Positions 1 to 6,151 of a stretch of DNA of 6,733 nucleotides are shown here, in pieces; position 1 is the first letter of the stretch, and each line of letters begins with the position of its first letter. Position numbers and translations under genes: made by a program. The stretch spans positions 1 through 6,733 of the forward strand of contig CALLZA010000768.1 of the NCBI GenBank assembly GCA_937858165.1. Reading direction: 5' to 3'. The notes under the pieces were generated by a model. The model ran no database searches and had not been told where the DNA came from. It saw only the letters and a list, made by a program, of their open reading frames with translations. This stretch comes from an uncultured Ardenticatenia bacterium. GTDB taxonomy: Bacteria > Chloroflexota > Anaerolineae > Promineifilales > Promineifilaceae.

Positions 1-142
1 TCATCTTTTCTCATTTCGTGTGTGTCTCTTATGGTTAGGTGAGTGTCGTATGTGATGTATTGATGTGTGGTACTAGCTATGATGTCTCTGAGGAGGTGTT
101 AGCTGTTGTCTGTGCCTGTGCGCTGTGGCACTTGACATCTCG
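1..142. other. Non-genomic read-past-end noise
   Basis: This stretch lies outside the P5 adapter, beyond a run of 11 T (143-153), so it cannot be part of the cloned insert. It is T/G-rich on the plus strand, meaning A/C-rich in the read direction, like the A/C-rich tail at the other end of the window. That is what base calling yields after the polymerase runs off the end of a short library molecule: adapter, then poly-A, then noise. No coding or regulatory meaning should be given to it. Confidence 0.93.
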
Positions 143-223
143 TTTTTTTTTTTAATGATACGGCGACCACCGAGATCTACACTAGATCGCTCGTCGGCAG
201 CGTCAGATGTGTATAAGAGACAG
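143..223 (+). other. Illumina Nextera P5/i5 adapter with homopolymer run
   Basis: A run of 11 T (143-153) is followed by the 29-nt P5 flow-cell sequence (154-182), an 8-nt index TAGATCGC (183-190, as I recall the S501/N501 i5 index), TCGTCGGCAGCGTC (191-204) and the 19-bp Tn5 mosaic end AGATGTGTATAAGAGACAG (205-223). The elements are intact, contiguous and in library order. Genomic sequence starts at 224. The mosaic end here is a library-preparation product and not evidence of a natural transposon. Confidence 0.99.
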
Positions 224-1383
224 GGATAGAAGTCGTCAATCAACTGCGCCAGAGGCACGTAGCGCCCGGTAGCGACGAGGGCCGCTGAGCGTTCGTTCAG
301 GTCTTCGGCTTTGTAGTGGCCGCCACTGACCCACACGGCCAGCCCCTCAGCCAGGAAGGTCACGCGCTGGGGGGCGAACTGCTGATCGAGGATGTGTGTC
401 GCCTCGTGGACCAGCAGCTCATAGAACCCGCCGCCGGCGTAGCGCCGGTCGACGTAGGAGACGACCATATCCGTTCCGGCGAAACCGCCCTGGCCGACGA
501 CGCGATCGATGAGATAGACGTGGAGCTTCTGGCTGGGCATGATGGCCAGCTTGTTGGCCGCCTGAACCACGGCCGATTCGAGCAGCGGCAGCAGCGTCGT
601 CAGGTCGCGCGCGGCGGCCGTGTCGCTGACCACGTGGACAAAGCAACACGATATCTCGGTCGTCTGCCAGGTGGCGGCGGCGTCGAGCGCTGCCTGCCCC
701 GAGGCCACTTCAACCGTTGTCGTTAGGGTGACCCGGTTATTGGTGGGGTCTTCGTCACCCGATTGGATGGTGTCGGTGGGGTCGAGGACGACCTCGATCT
801 GGTGGTCGCCGGCCAGCCCGGTCGTGTTCCACGCCCACTCATAGATGCCCTCGGCCTGTCCGTTCCAGTTGCGCCGATCGAGCGGCCCGCTGGCGACCTG
901 TACCCCATCGACCAAGATCGTCGCGTTGACATCGCCCACCCGGAGTGAGCTGGGCACGTGGGGCAGCAGTTGGAACGTCACCTTGTCGCCGGCATAGACG
1001 ACGGGCACGGGGTAGAGGACGATGTCGGCGGCGTCAAGCGCCAGGTCGGTGGCGACAATGTGGCTGGGGCTGTGGGTGGGCGAGGGAGCCGGCTCGGCCG
1101 TCGGTGAAGTGGTGGGCGCGGCGGTGGGCGCGTCTGTCGGCGGGATAACCGTGTCAGTCGGCGCGGGCGGTTGCGTGGCCGCGTCGGTGGGTGGGATGAC
1201 CGTGTCGGTCGGCATGGGCGGCTGCGTGGCCGGGTCAGTGGGTGGAATGACGGTATCGGTTGGCGGCGCGGGTTGCGCCGTTGGCTCGCCTGCCGTGGCC
1301 GATATAGACGCGCCTGCCCGGGGGCTGCATGAAATCAGCCCCAGTGTTACTATCGCCAAGAGAAAGAACGCAATTCGCTGCAT
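224..1383 (-). CDS. Lipoprotein with CARDB-like domain and HExxH metallopeptidase (3' end missing)
   Basis: Probable surface-anchored zinc metallopeptidase; substrate unknown. Start chosen at 1383 because translation from there opens with a lipoprotein signal peptide (MQRIAFFLLAIVTLGLISC, lipobox LISC, Cys19); an upstream in-frame ATG at 1428 would put 15 residues before it. In order: a P/T-rich linker (about 31-108) with three 17-residue units beginning TDTVIPPTD; an Ig-like domain resembling CARDB (about 113-227); and a peptidase region (about 240-386) with HEATH at 326-330 and a downstream Glu (AEG, Glu346) that fits the third zinc ligand of a gluzincin (peptidase MA-like) fold. Similar proteins, as I recall, occur in Chloroflexota. 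There are 386 complete codons before the contig edge; the apparent continuation CLLYTSDAADE and beyond is translated adapter, so the true C-terminus is unknown. No clear Shine-Dalgarno is seen. Transcribed divergently from icd. Confidence 0.85.
1114..1260 (-). repeat. 51-bp in-frame tandem repeat (P/T-rich linker)
   Basis: Three units of 51 bp (1260-1210, 1209-1159 and a partial 1158-1114) each encode 17 residues starting TDTVIPPTD. They form the extended Pro/Thr-rich stalk between the lipid anchor and the folded domains of the lipoprotein. Such linkers usually act as wall-spanning spacers, and copy number is likely to vary between strains by slippage or recombination. Confidence 0.85.
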
Positions 1384-1519
1384 CGAAGACGACTTTAACC
1401 GACATTTTCGGGTATGACTGAACGACACGACTATGCCTACCCTACTTTTGCTATTCTATCTGTCGGCAAAGGGCAATTTCCCCATAGGAGCGATGATGTT
1501 CACGGAGTCTTAAGATGTG

Positions 1520-1545
1520 AGCGAATACGCTACGGCGTGCTCGCT
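1520..1545 (+). other. Imperfect hairpin with UACG tetraloop
   Basis: Arms 1520-1530 and 1535-1545 pair over 11 positions with one mismatch (1525/1540) and one G-T wobble (1526/1539), closing on the 4-nt loop TACG between C1530 and G1535. As plus-strand RNA this is a C(UACG)G tetraloop, a member of the very stable UNCG class. No T-tract follows, so it is not an intrinsic terminator. It lies upstream of the predicted icd -10 box and would be transcribed only from a promoter further upstream; it could equally be a DNA operator. Function unknown. Confidence 0.45.
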
Positions 1546-1548
1546 GCC

Positions 1549-1577
1549 CTTACCCAAGCCGGCAAATCCTGTATAAT
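1549..1577 (+). promoter_or_regulatory. Candidate icd promoter
   Basis: A perfect TATAAT box (1572-1577) lies on the icd-coding strand about 155 bp before the start codon. The hexamer 17 nt upstream, CTTACC (1549-1554), matches the -35 consensus at only three of six positions, so the call rests on the -10 box. Transcription would begin near 1584 and the leader would include the palindromic repeat at 1628-1701. Confidence 0.4.
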
Positions 1578-1627
1578 TCCCTGCGCAGTTATCTTACCAC
1601 ATTTGAGCGCGTTTGCGCAGGGGGCAG

Positions 1628-1701
1628 GCCCTCTCGCCAACCCTCTCCCAGAGGGCGAAGGAGTCTGATACCTCTCTCTGCGGGAGGGGCCAGGGGAGGG
1701 C
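1628..1701. repeat. Palindromic intergenic repeat (long imperfect hairpin)
   Basis: The outer arms GCCCTCTC (1628-1635) and GGGAGGGC (1694-1701) pair over 8 positions with one wobble. After an internal loop, 1641-1655 pairs with 1674-1688 with one mismatch and two wobbles. A smaller local hairpin CCCTCT-CCC-AGAGGG (1641-1655) competes with the long form. CCCTCTCCC-type palindromes are widespread dispersed intergenic repeats in GC-rich bacteria; assigning this one to a family is inference. It ends about 24 nt before the icd Shine-Dalgarno, so it lies in the predicted icd leader. Confidence 0.65.
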
Positions 1702-1724
1702 TCTGGCCCAGCGCTCTATAGACC

Positions 1725-1729
1725 AGGAG
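1725..1729 (+). promoter_or_regulatory. icd ribosome binding site
   Basis: AGGAG lies 3 nt before the first of two consecutive ATG codons (1733) and 6 nt before the second (1736). The spacing favours 1736 as the main start, which would give a 413-residue protein instead of 414. Confidence 0.75.
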
Positions 1730-1732
1730 TGA

Positions 1733-2977
<1,245 letters not shown>

Positions 2978-2987
2978 GGCAGAAGAA

Positions 2988-3047
2988 GGAACCACAGATT
3001 ACATAGATTTCACAGATTTCCCTTTGAATCTTTGCAATCTGTGTTCC
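2988..3047. repeat. Hairpin of 9-nt units between convergent genes
   Basis: The left arm holds three consecutive 9-nt units (CACAGATTA, CATAGATTT, CACAGATTT, from 2993); the right arm carries two units in inverted orientation (3026-3043). Arms 2988-3000 and 3036-3047 pair perfectly over 12 bp apart from one bulged C2992, and pairing continues through 3002-3010 with 3026-3034, leaving a loop of about 15 nt (3011-3025). Elements with this CACAGATT motif are familiar as dispersed intergenic repeats in bacteria (recollection). Position in the 97-bp convergent spacer suggests it could help end transcription in both directions, but no strong T-tract follows either arm. Confidence 0.65.
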
Positions 3048-3074
3048 TTTATCCATATTATGGAAGGGCCTCGC

Positions 3075-4967
3075 TCAATTGCTGATGATGAGCAACCCAT
3101 CCCAATAACTGGCAAGATACACGTAATTGCCGGACACAGTCAGACCTACCCAACTGAAGGGCGGGGCGAAGGTGGCTACCTCGACCGGCACGGCTGGGTT
3201 GGCGACGTTGATCGTAACAAGCAGACCGTTGTTATACTGGACGTAGGCATGATGGTTAAATACCGCCAGGGCCGAGACGGGTGTGTCGAAGTGGCCGACC
3301 TCGACCGGCGCGGCTGGGTTGGCGACGTTGATGATGTGGAGCCCGGTGTTGTAGCTGGTAGCGTAGGCGTAGTTCCCGGCGACGGCGACTTCCTGTAACG
3401 CTCCGGTGCTCTCGAAGCGGGCTACTTCCGTTGGCGCGGCCGGGTTGACGACGTTGACGATCTGAAGCCCATAACCGGTGGTGATGTATGCATAGTTCCC
3501 GGCGACGGCGACGCTTTCGGCGCCGTACCCCTCTGTATCATTCAGGAACCCCACTTCCGTCGGCGCGGCCGGGTTGGCGACGTTGATGATGCGAAGGCCG
3601 CCACTTCCGGCCAGGTAGGCATGGTTGGCGACAATAGCCACATCGTTTAACGAGTCCGTATCAAAAAAGCCACCTACCGTGACCGGTGCGGCCGGGTTGG
3701 CGACGTTGATGATGCGCAGACCGTCGGTGTCGACGGTGTAGGCATAGCTCCCGGCTACCGTAACCTTAGTGGTAAAGTCCGTAGCCACGGCTCCGGCCTT
3801 CGTCGGCCGGAGCGGATTGGCAACGTCGACTATCTGCAAGCCAAAGTCGGTGGCCAGGTAGGCATACTCTCCGGCCACGGTGACGTCCCAAGCAAGAAAC
3901 GCCATCGCATACATTCCGATGGGCGTTGGCACGCTCGGATTGGCTACGTTGAGGATTATCAGGCCATGCGCGTCAGTTACATAGGCCAGGTTGCCGACCA
4001 CATCTACGCGTCCTCTACCAATGTAGCCCCCGGCTCCGGTCGGCACGGCCGGATTGGAGACGTTGACAATAGACAGGCCGTGAAATGTGGAGACGTAGGC
4101 ATGCTGCCCACTAACAGTCACATCGTATGGTATGACTCCTTCTCTCATGTGGTAGTAGCCGATCTGGCGCGGCGCGGCCGGGTTGGAGACGTCCAGGATG
4201 TGGAGCCCGGAGTACCAGCCCGTCAGATAGAGATAGGACCCAACGACGGTCGAACCGGTGGCGACGCCGCTGGTGTGTTCGCCAGGCGGCATACTAAAAG
4301 AGCCAACCTGGGTTGGTTGAGCGGGATTGGCTACGTTGAGGATCCACAACGTGTCTCTGGCGCTGAGGTAGGCGGTGGTACCCGCCACGGTGACGCTATT
4401 CGCGCCGGGGGCGGCGTAGAAGCCGAGTTCGCCCGGCGCGGCCGGGTTGGTCACGTCGAGGATGACCAGTCCTTCGTCAGCTGCCAGGTAGGCGGTGTTA
4501 CTGACGACAGTCACCCCTGAGGCTGCGCCGTGGCCGGTGTGCGCCCCGACCGGCGTGGGGGCTGCCGGGTTGCCGACGTCAATGATGTGCAGGCCGAATC
4601 CCCCCGTTACAAAGGCTATGTTGCCGGCCACGGTCAGGTTGGTAAACCCCACCTCCAGCGGCGGAGACTTGCCGACGACAGTGGGCGCGGCTGGATTGGT
4701 GATGTCGAGGACCACCAACTGTCGCCCTTCGTCAATGTAGGCATAATTGCCACGTACGACCACCTGGCTACTTGTGCCGCTGCCAGCTACCTGGCCGACA
4801 AGCTGCATCCTCGATATGTCGCTGATGAACGGCAGCAGGCTCAGCGATTGGCCGGCGTCGGCTGCTAGGTCCGCTTCGGCCGCGGCCGGCCCTTTCGCCA
4901 CCAGTCCAATGGCGGCAACAATCAGCATCATGACCAGTGTCAACGTGGTCCCCAAACGGTAACGCAT
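3075..4967 (-). CDS. Secreted LVIVD-repeat (beta-propeller-like) protein
   Basis: A 630-residue exported protein of unknown ligand. Start at 4967 is set by a strong AGGAGG 5 nt upstream and by the signal peptide it opens (MRYR, hydrophobic 9-24, likely cleavage near Ala30-Ala32). An upstream in-frame ATG at 5081 would bury the signal peptide and is rejected. The mature part is a chain of LVIVD-type repeats (Pfam LVIVD), each with a strand ending GNYAY, a strand like GLxIxNV and then NPAAP. The NP asparagines fall at residues 91, 133, 174, 214, 262, 305, 343, 384, 424, 465, 509, 550 and 590, spacing mostly 40-44. A 14th repeat stops at Asn630, just before its Pro. Fourteen repeats suit two seven-bladed propellers, with the N-terminal strand near 54-60 completing the last blade; that is inference. 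Repeat 13 carries an extra residue (LLVTINV). No membrane anchor or sorting signal is seen at the C-terminus. Likely a surface or secreted binding scaffold. Confidence 0.9.
   Translation of the reverse strand: MRYRLGTTLTLVMMLIVAAIGLVAKGPAAAEADLAADAGQSLSLLPFISDISRMQLVGQVAGSGTSSQVVVRGNYAYIDEGRQLVVLDITNPAAPTVVGKSPPLEVGFTNLTVAGNIAFVTGGFGLHIIDVGNPAAPTPVGAHTGHGAASGVTVVSNTAYLAADEGLVILDVTNPAAPGELGFYAAPGANSVTVAGTTAYLSARDTLWILNVANPAQPTQVGSFSMPPGEHTSGVATGSTVVGSYLYLTGWYSGLHILDVSNPAAPRQIGYYHMREGVIPYDVTVSGQHAYVSTFHGLSIVNVSNPAVPTGAGGYIGRGRVDVVGNLAYVTDAHGLIILNVANPSVPTPIGMYAMAFLAWDVTVAGEYAYLATDFGLQIVDVANPLRPTKAGAVATDFTTKVTVAGSYAYTVDTDGLRIINVANPAAPVTVGGFFDTDSLNDVAIVANHAYLAGSGGLRIINVANPAAPTEVGFLNDTEGYGAESVAVAGNYAYITTGYGLQIVNVVNPAAPTEVARFESTGALQEVAVAGNYAYATSYNTGLHIINVANPAAPVEVGHFDTPVSALAVFNHHAYVQYNNGLLVTINVANPAVPVEVATFAPPFSWVGLTVSGNYVYLASYWDGLLIISN
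3565..3716 (-). repeat. Identical 29-nt segments in adjacent LVIVD repeats
   Basis: Positions 3565-3593 and 3688-3716 are identical over 29 nt and lie 123 bp (41 codons) apart, exactly one repeat unit. They encode the same IINVANPAA-type core in repeats 10 and 9. Near-copies occur elsewhere in the gene, for example around 3306-3336. Identity at synonymous positions points to recent unit duplication or gene conversion rather than only protein-level constraint. Confidence 0.75.
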
Positions 4968-4972
4968 GGCAT

Positions 4973-4978
4973 CCTCCT
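4973..4978 (-). promoter_or_regulatory. Strong Shine-Dalgarno of the LVIVD-repeat gene
   Basis: On the minus strand AGGAGG is followed by 5 nt and then the ATG at 4967-4965. This fixes the start at 4967 and excludes the longer in-frame ATG at 5081. Confidence 0.85.
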
Positions 4979-4990
4979 GAACGAGAAAGA

Positions 4991-5012
4991 CGGGCGGCAA
5001 AGCGACCGCCCG
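4991..5012 (-). promoter_or_regulatory. GC-rich hairpin in the leader of the LVIVD-repeat gene
   Basis: CGGGCGG (4991-4997) and CCGCCCG (5006-5012) form a perfect 7-bp stem with an 8-nt loop, 23 nt before the start codon. In the minus-strand transcript it is followed by UCUUUCUCGUU, a weakly U-rich stretch, then the Shine-Dalgarno. It could be a leader-stabilising stem, an attenuator or a weak terminator of upstream transcription; the sequence alone does not decide. Confidence 0.5.
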
Positions 5013-5063
5013 CGCAAGGCAACAAGCACTACAGACAGGGTAGCATCGTCGCCGATCCAGGTA

Positions 5064-5079
5064 AGTGACGTTTGTCACC
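5064..5079. promoter_or_regulatory. Crp/Fnr-family-like operator palindrome
   Basis: A dyad reading GTGA-N6-TCAC (5065-5078) matches the core and the 6-nt spacing of the Crp-type consensus TGTGA-N6-TCACA. The dyad extends outward, with GGT (5060-5062) matching ACC (5081-5083). It lies about 100 bp upstream of the LVIVD-repeat gene start, a position suited to control of that gene. No confident -35/-10 pair was found between them, so its role as activator or repressor site is open. Confidence 0.4.
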
Positions 5080-5143
5080 AACCTTGGCGAGGAATAGCAC
5101 GTTTGGCCAGCACCGCGTGTGGCAAATGCATCCAGCGCCCTGA

Positions 5144-5389
5144 TCGATGGGCCGCACCGTGTCAGTGAGCGCCGGCCATCCAGCGACCGTACTACTCTAC
5201 GACAAGGAGTGTGAAGCCCTGATACGCGAGCGCATCCCCGTCCAGCGCGCCGGGGCGCACTACCGCTTCATCCACCGCACCTTCCAGGAGCACATCGCCG
5301 GGCTGACAGATGAGCGGATTCAGGTCGTTACTGGAACTCCCGCTCAAATATCAGGGGAAGACTTTACGTCCTCTTTAACGAGACGTTGA
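5144..5389 (+). pseudogene. Possible remnant of a NACHT-type NTPase gene
   Basis: A short open frame bounded by a TGA at 5141, with an ATG at 5147 (80 codons). Residues 26-52 include RERIPVQRAGAHYRFIHRT and continue FQEHIAGL, which resembles the conserved end of the NACHT/STAND ATPase region in large bacterial proteins (pattern YxFIHRxxxEHxA). No Walker A or B motif or other domain is present, and no convincing upstream continuation was found in other frames. If real, it is a decayed fragment. The last 15 or so codons overlap the 3' end of the toxin-like gene on the opposite strand and are probably fortuitous. It has no good Shine-Dalgarno. It may also be a chance open frame. Confidence 0.35.
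5311..5346 (-). other. Hairpin overlapping the toxin-like gene stop codon
   Basis: TGAGCGG (5311-5317) and CCGCTCA (5340-5346) form a perfect 7-bp stem, and inside it TTCAG (5319-5323) can pair with the CTGGAA region (5331-5336) with one bulge. On the minus strand the 5' arm begins with the TGA stop codon of the toxin-like gene. This would suit an operon end, but no T-tract follows, so an intrinsic terminator is not established. Confidence 0.35.
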
Positions 5390-5797
5390 ACCTCTTCAAT
5401 CACCAAGGGCAGATTAGGCTGGTCGAAGCTCATACCGGGAGCCGGAATCCGATGATGTTTAATATCGGGCGGTACGTGCTTATGATGAGGATGCGTGCTC
5501 TGTAGTTCGGGATCGTTGGGATGGGGTTGAGGATCGTACCAGTACAGCTTTTCATCGCCTCGCCATACTTCGTAGCCAGCCATACCAGTCAAGCACAGCG
5601 GGCAGGCGATGGTAGACAAATCGCTCACGCACAACGACATGGAAATCGCTGTCGAAAAACAGTTCCCCGACGACGCGCGCCAGCGACGCGCCAAGGCGAA
5701 CAAACGTCAGTGTTGAACGACGAATAGAGGGGAATTGCTCCGGCAGGGAATAGAGGAATAGCTCATAGTCCTCGGCCGTGCGGAAGTCGCTGTTCAT
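5344..5797 (-). pseudogene. DUF6516 / TumE-like toxin gene, frameshifted
   Basis: Frame one starts at 5797 and encodes residues 1-73, ending LDWYG, then runs to a premature stop at 5552. The family-like C-terminal half ([19 protein letters not shown], then [21 protein letters not shown]) continues in a second frame from 5574 to the TGA at 5344-5346. Joining them gives 149 residues that, as I recall, resemble DUF6516 proteins annotated as TumE-type toxins throughout, including the His-rich THPHHKH motif. The break is a 4-bp tandem duplication (GCCAGCCA on the plus strand, 5575-5582); removing one copy restores the frame. The start overlaps the stop of the upstream gene by 4 bp (ATGA), implying translational coupling. 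Either the gene is inactivated or the duplication is an assembly error in a low-coverage contig. TumE-type toxins are described as acting on RNA; I see nothing here that proves activity. Confidence 0.8.
5575..5582. repeat. 4-bp tandem duplication causing the frameshift
   Basis: GCCA is present twice in direct succession (5575-5578 and 5579-5582). One copy gives an uninterrupted coding frame from 5797 to 5344; two copies shift it by +4. The simplest origin is replication slippage or a sequencing or assembly error. Confidence 0.85.
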
Positions 5798-6063
5798 GCC
5801 GCGACACGGATGAGACCGGAGAGGCTAGGCTTCCGACGCTGCACTTGCTCAATGGCATCACGGTACTCAGCTTGACGCTCCAACCACGTACGATAGACGC
5901 TGCCCCACTCGCCGAAATCTAGCACCCAACTGTCGTCCTCTGGCTCTTCGCCGATGACGTAGGCGGCGTAGAACGTCTCCGAGCGGATACCGTACTTGCG
6001 CTCGAAGGTCAGCAATTCTTCTTCTAGAGCATGGATGTCTACCAACAAGTCATATGGCGTCAT
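5794..6063 (-). CDS. Putative antitoxin partner of the DUF6516 gene
   Basis: An 89-residue acidic, mostly helical-looking protein, first gene of a two-gene unit. Start at 6063 is supported by GGAGG (6074-6070) 6 nt upstream. Recognisable segments are LEEELLTFERKYGIRSETFY (residues 13-32), GEEPEDDSWVLDFGEWGSVY (38-57) and TWLERQAEYRDAIEQV (59-74). As I recall, small proteins with this FERKYG ... EPEDD ... LDFGEW pattern sit directly upstream of DUF6516 genes in cyanobacteria and Chloroflexota, where they are treated as the antitoxin. No helix-turn-helix or other known DNA-binding motif is evident, so autoregulation is not predicted from sequence. Its stop overlaps the toxin start by 4 bp. The gene is intact although its partner is frameshifted. 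An alternative is a conserved hypothetical protein without antitoxin function. Confidence 0.8.
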   Translation of the reverse strand: MTPYDLLVDIHALEEELLTFERKYGIRSETFYAAYVIGEEPEDDSWVLDFGEWGSVYRTWLERQAEYRDAIEQVQRRKPSLSGLIRVAA

Positions 6064-6069
6064 CGATAG

Positions 6070-6074
6070 CCTCC
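6070..6074 (-). promoter_or_regulatory. Shine-Dalgarno of the antitoxin-like gene
   Basis: GGAGG on the minus strand lies 6 nt upstream of the ATG at 6063-6061, an ideal spacing that supports this start. Confidence 0.8.
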
Positions 6075-6081
6075 ATCGGGG

Positions 6082-6110
6082 ATTATAGAGGATTGAGTCG
6101 CGTTTGTCGT
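6082..6110 (-). promoter_or_regulatory. Sigma70-type promoter of the toxin-antitoxin-like operon
   Basis: On the minus strand a perfect TATAAT (6087-6082) is preceded, with a 17-nt spacer, by ACGACA (6110-6105), which matches TTGACA at four of six positions. Transcription would start near 6075, giving a leader of about 12 nt that is almost entirely the Shine-Dalgarno. The unit therefore looks independently transcribed from the upstream glycosyltransferase gene. Confidence 0.6.
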
Positions 6111-6151
6111 GTTGGGATGTGCGCTGTTCATGCGTCTACCTACCCCCCCCT

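Larger units (their letters stand above)
1384..1732. other. Divergent intergenic region, 349 bp
   Basis: This separates the minus-strand lipoprotein gene from plus-strand icd and must hold both promoters. It contains an imperfect hairpin (1520-1545), a TATAAT box facing icd (1572-1577) and a palindromic repeat (1628-1701). On the minus strand a TAGAAT (1458-1453) could be a -10 box for the lipoprotein gene, but no -35 hexamer lies at a usual distance, so I do not call it. No credible gene is seen: reading frames crossing here are shadows of icd or of the palindromic repeat. Confidence 0.7.

Noticed and set aside
205..223. Tn5 mosaic end as evidence of a transposon
   Set aside because: It is contiguous with i5 index and P5 sequence, so it comes from tagmentation during library making.
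1384..1428. Upstream extension of the lipoprotein to the ATG at 1428
   Set aside because: It would put 15 residues before a typical lipoprotein signal peptide that starts at 1383.
1486..1513. Six-codon leader peptide (AGGAG, then ATGATG, stop at 1511-1513) upstream of icd
   Set aside because: The arrangement is neat but it lies upstream of the best icd promoter box, is very short and has no attenuation structure or regulatory codons.
2993..3043. 9-nt repeats as a CRISPR array
   Set aside because: Units are contiguous without spacers and part of them are inverted; no cas genes are present.
3966..4520. 184-codon plus-strand frame opposite the LVIVD-repeat gene
   Set aside because: Its periodic RRGRVGDV pattern is just the antisense of the NPAAP repeats.
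4968..5081. Upstream extension of the LVIVD-repeat protein to the ATG at 5081
   Set aside because: It would add 38 residues before a clear signal peptide, and AGGAGG is ideally placed for the ATG at 4967.
6143..6150. Run of eight C as a phase-variable tract
   Set aside because: It lies just after the stop codon of the glycosyltransferase fragment and outside any coding frame or promoter spacer, so a length change would have no evident effect.
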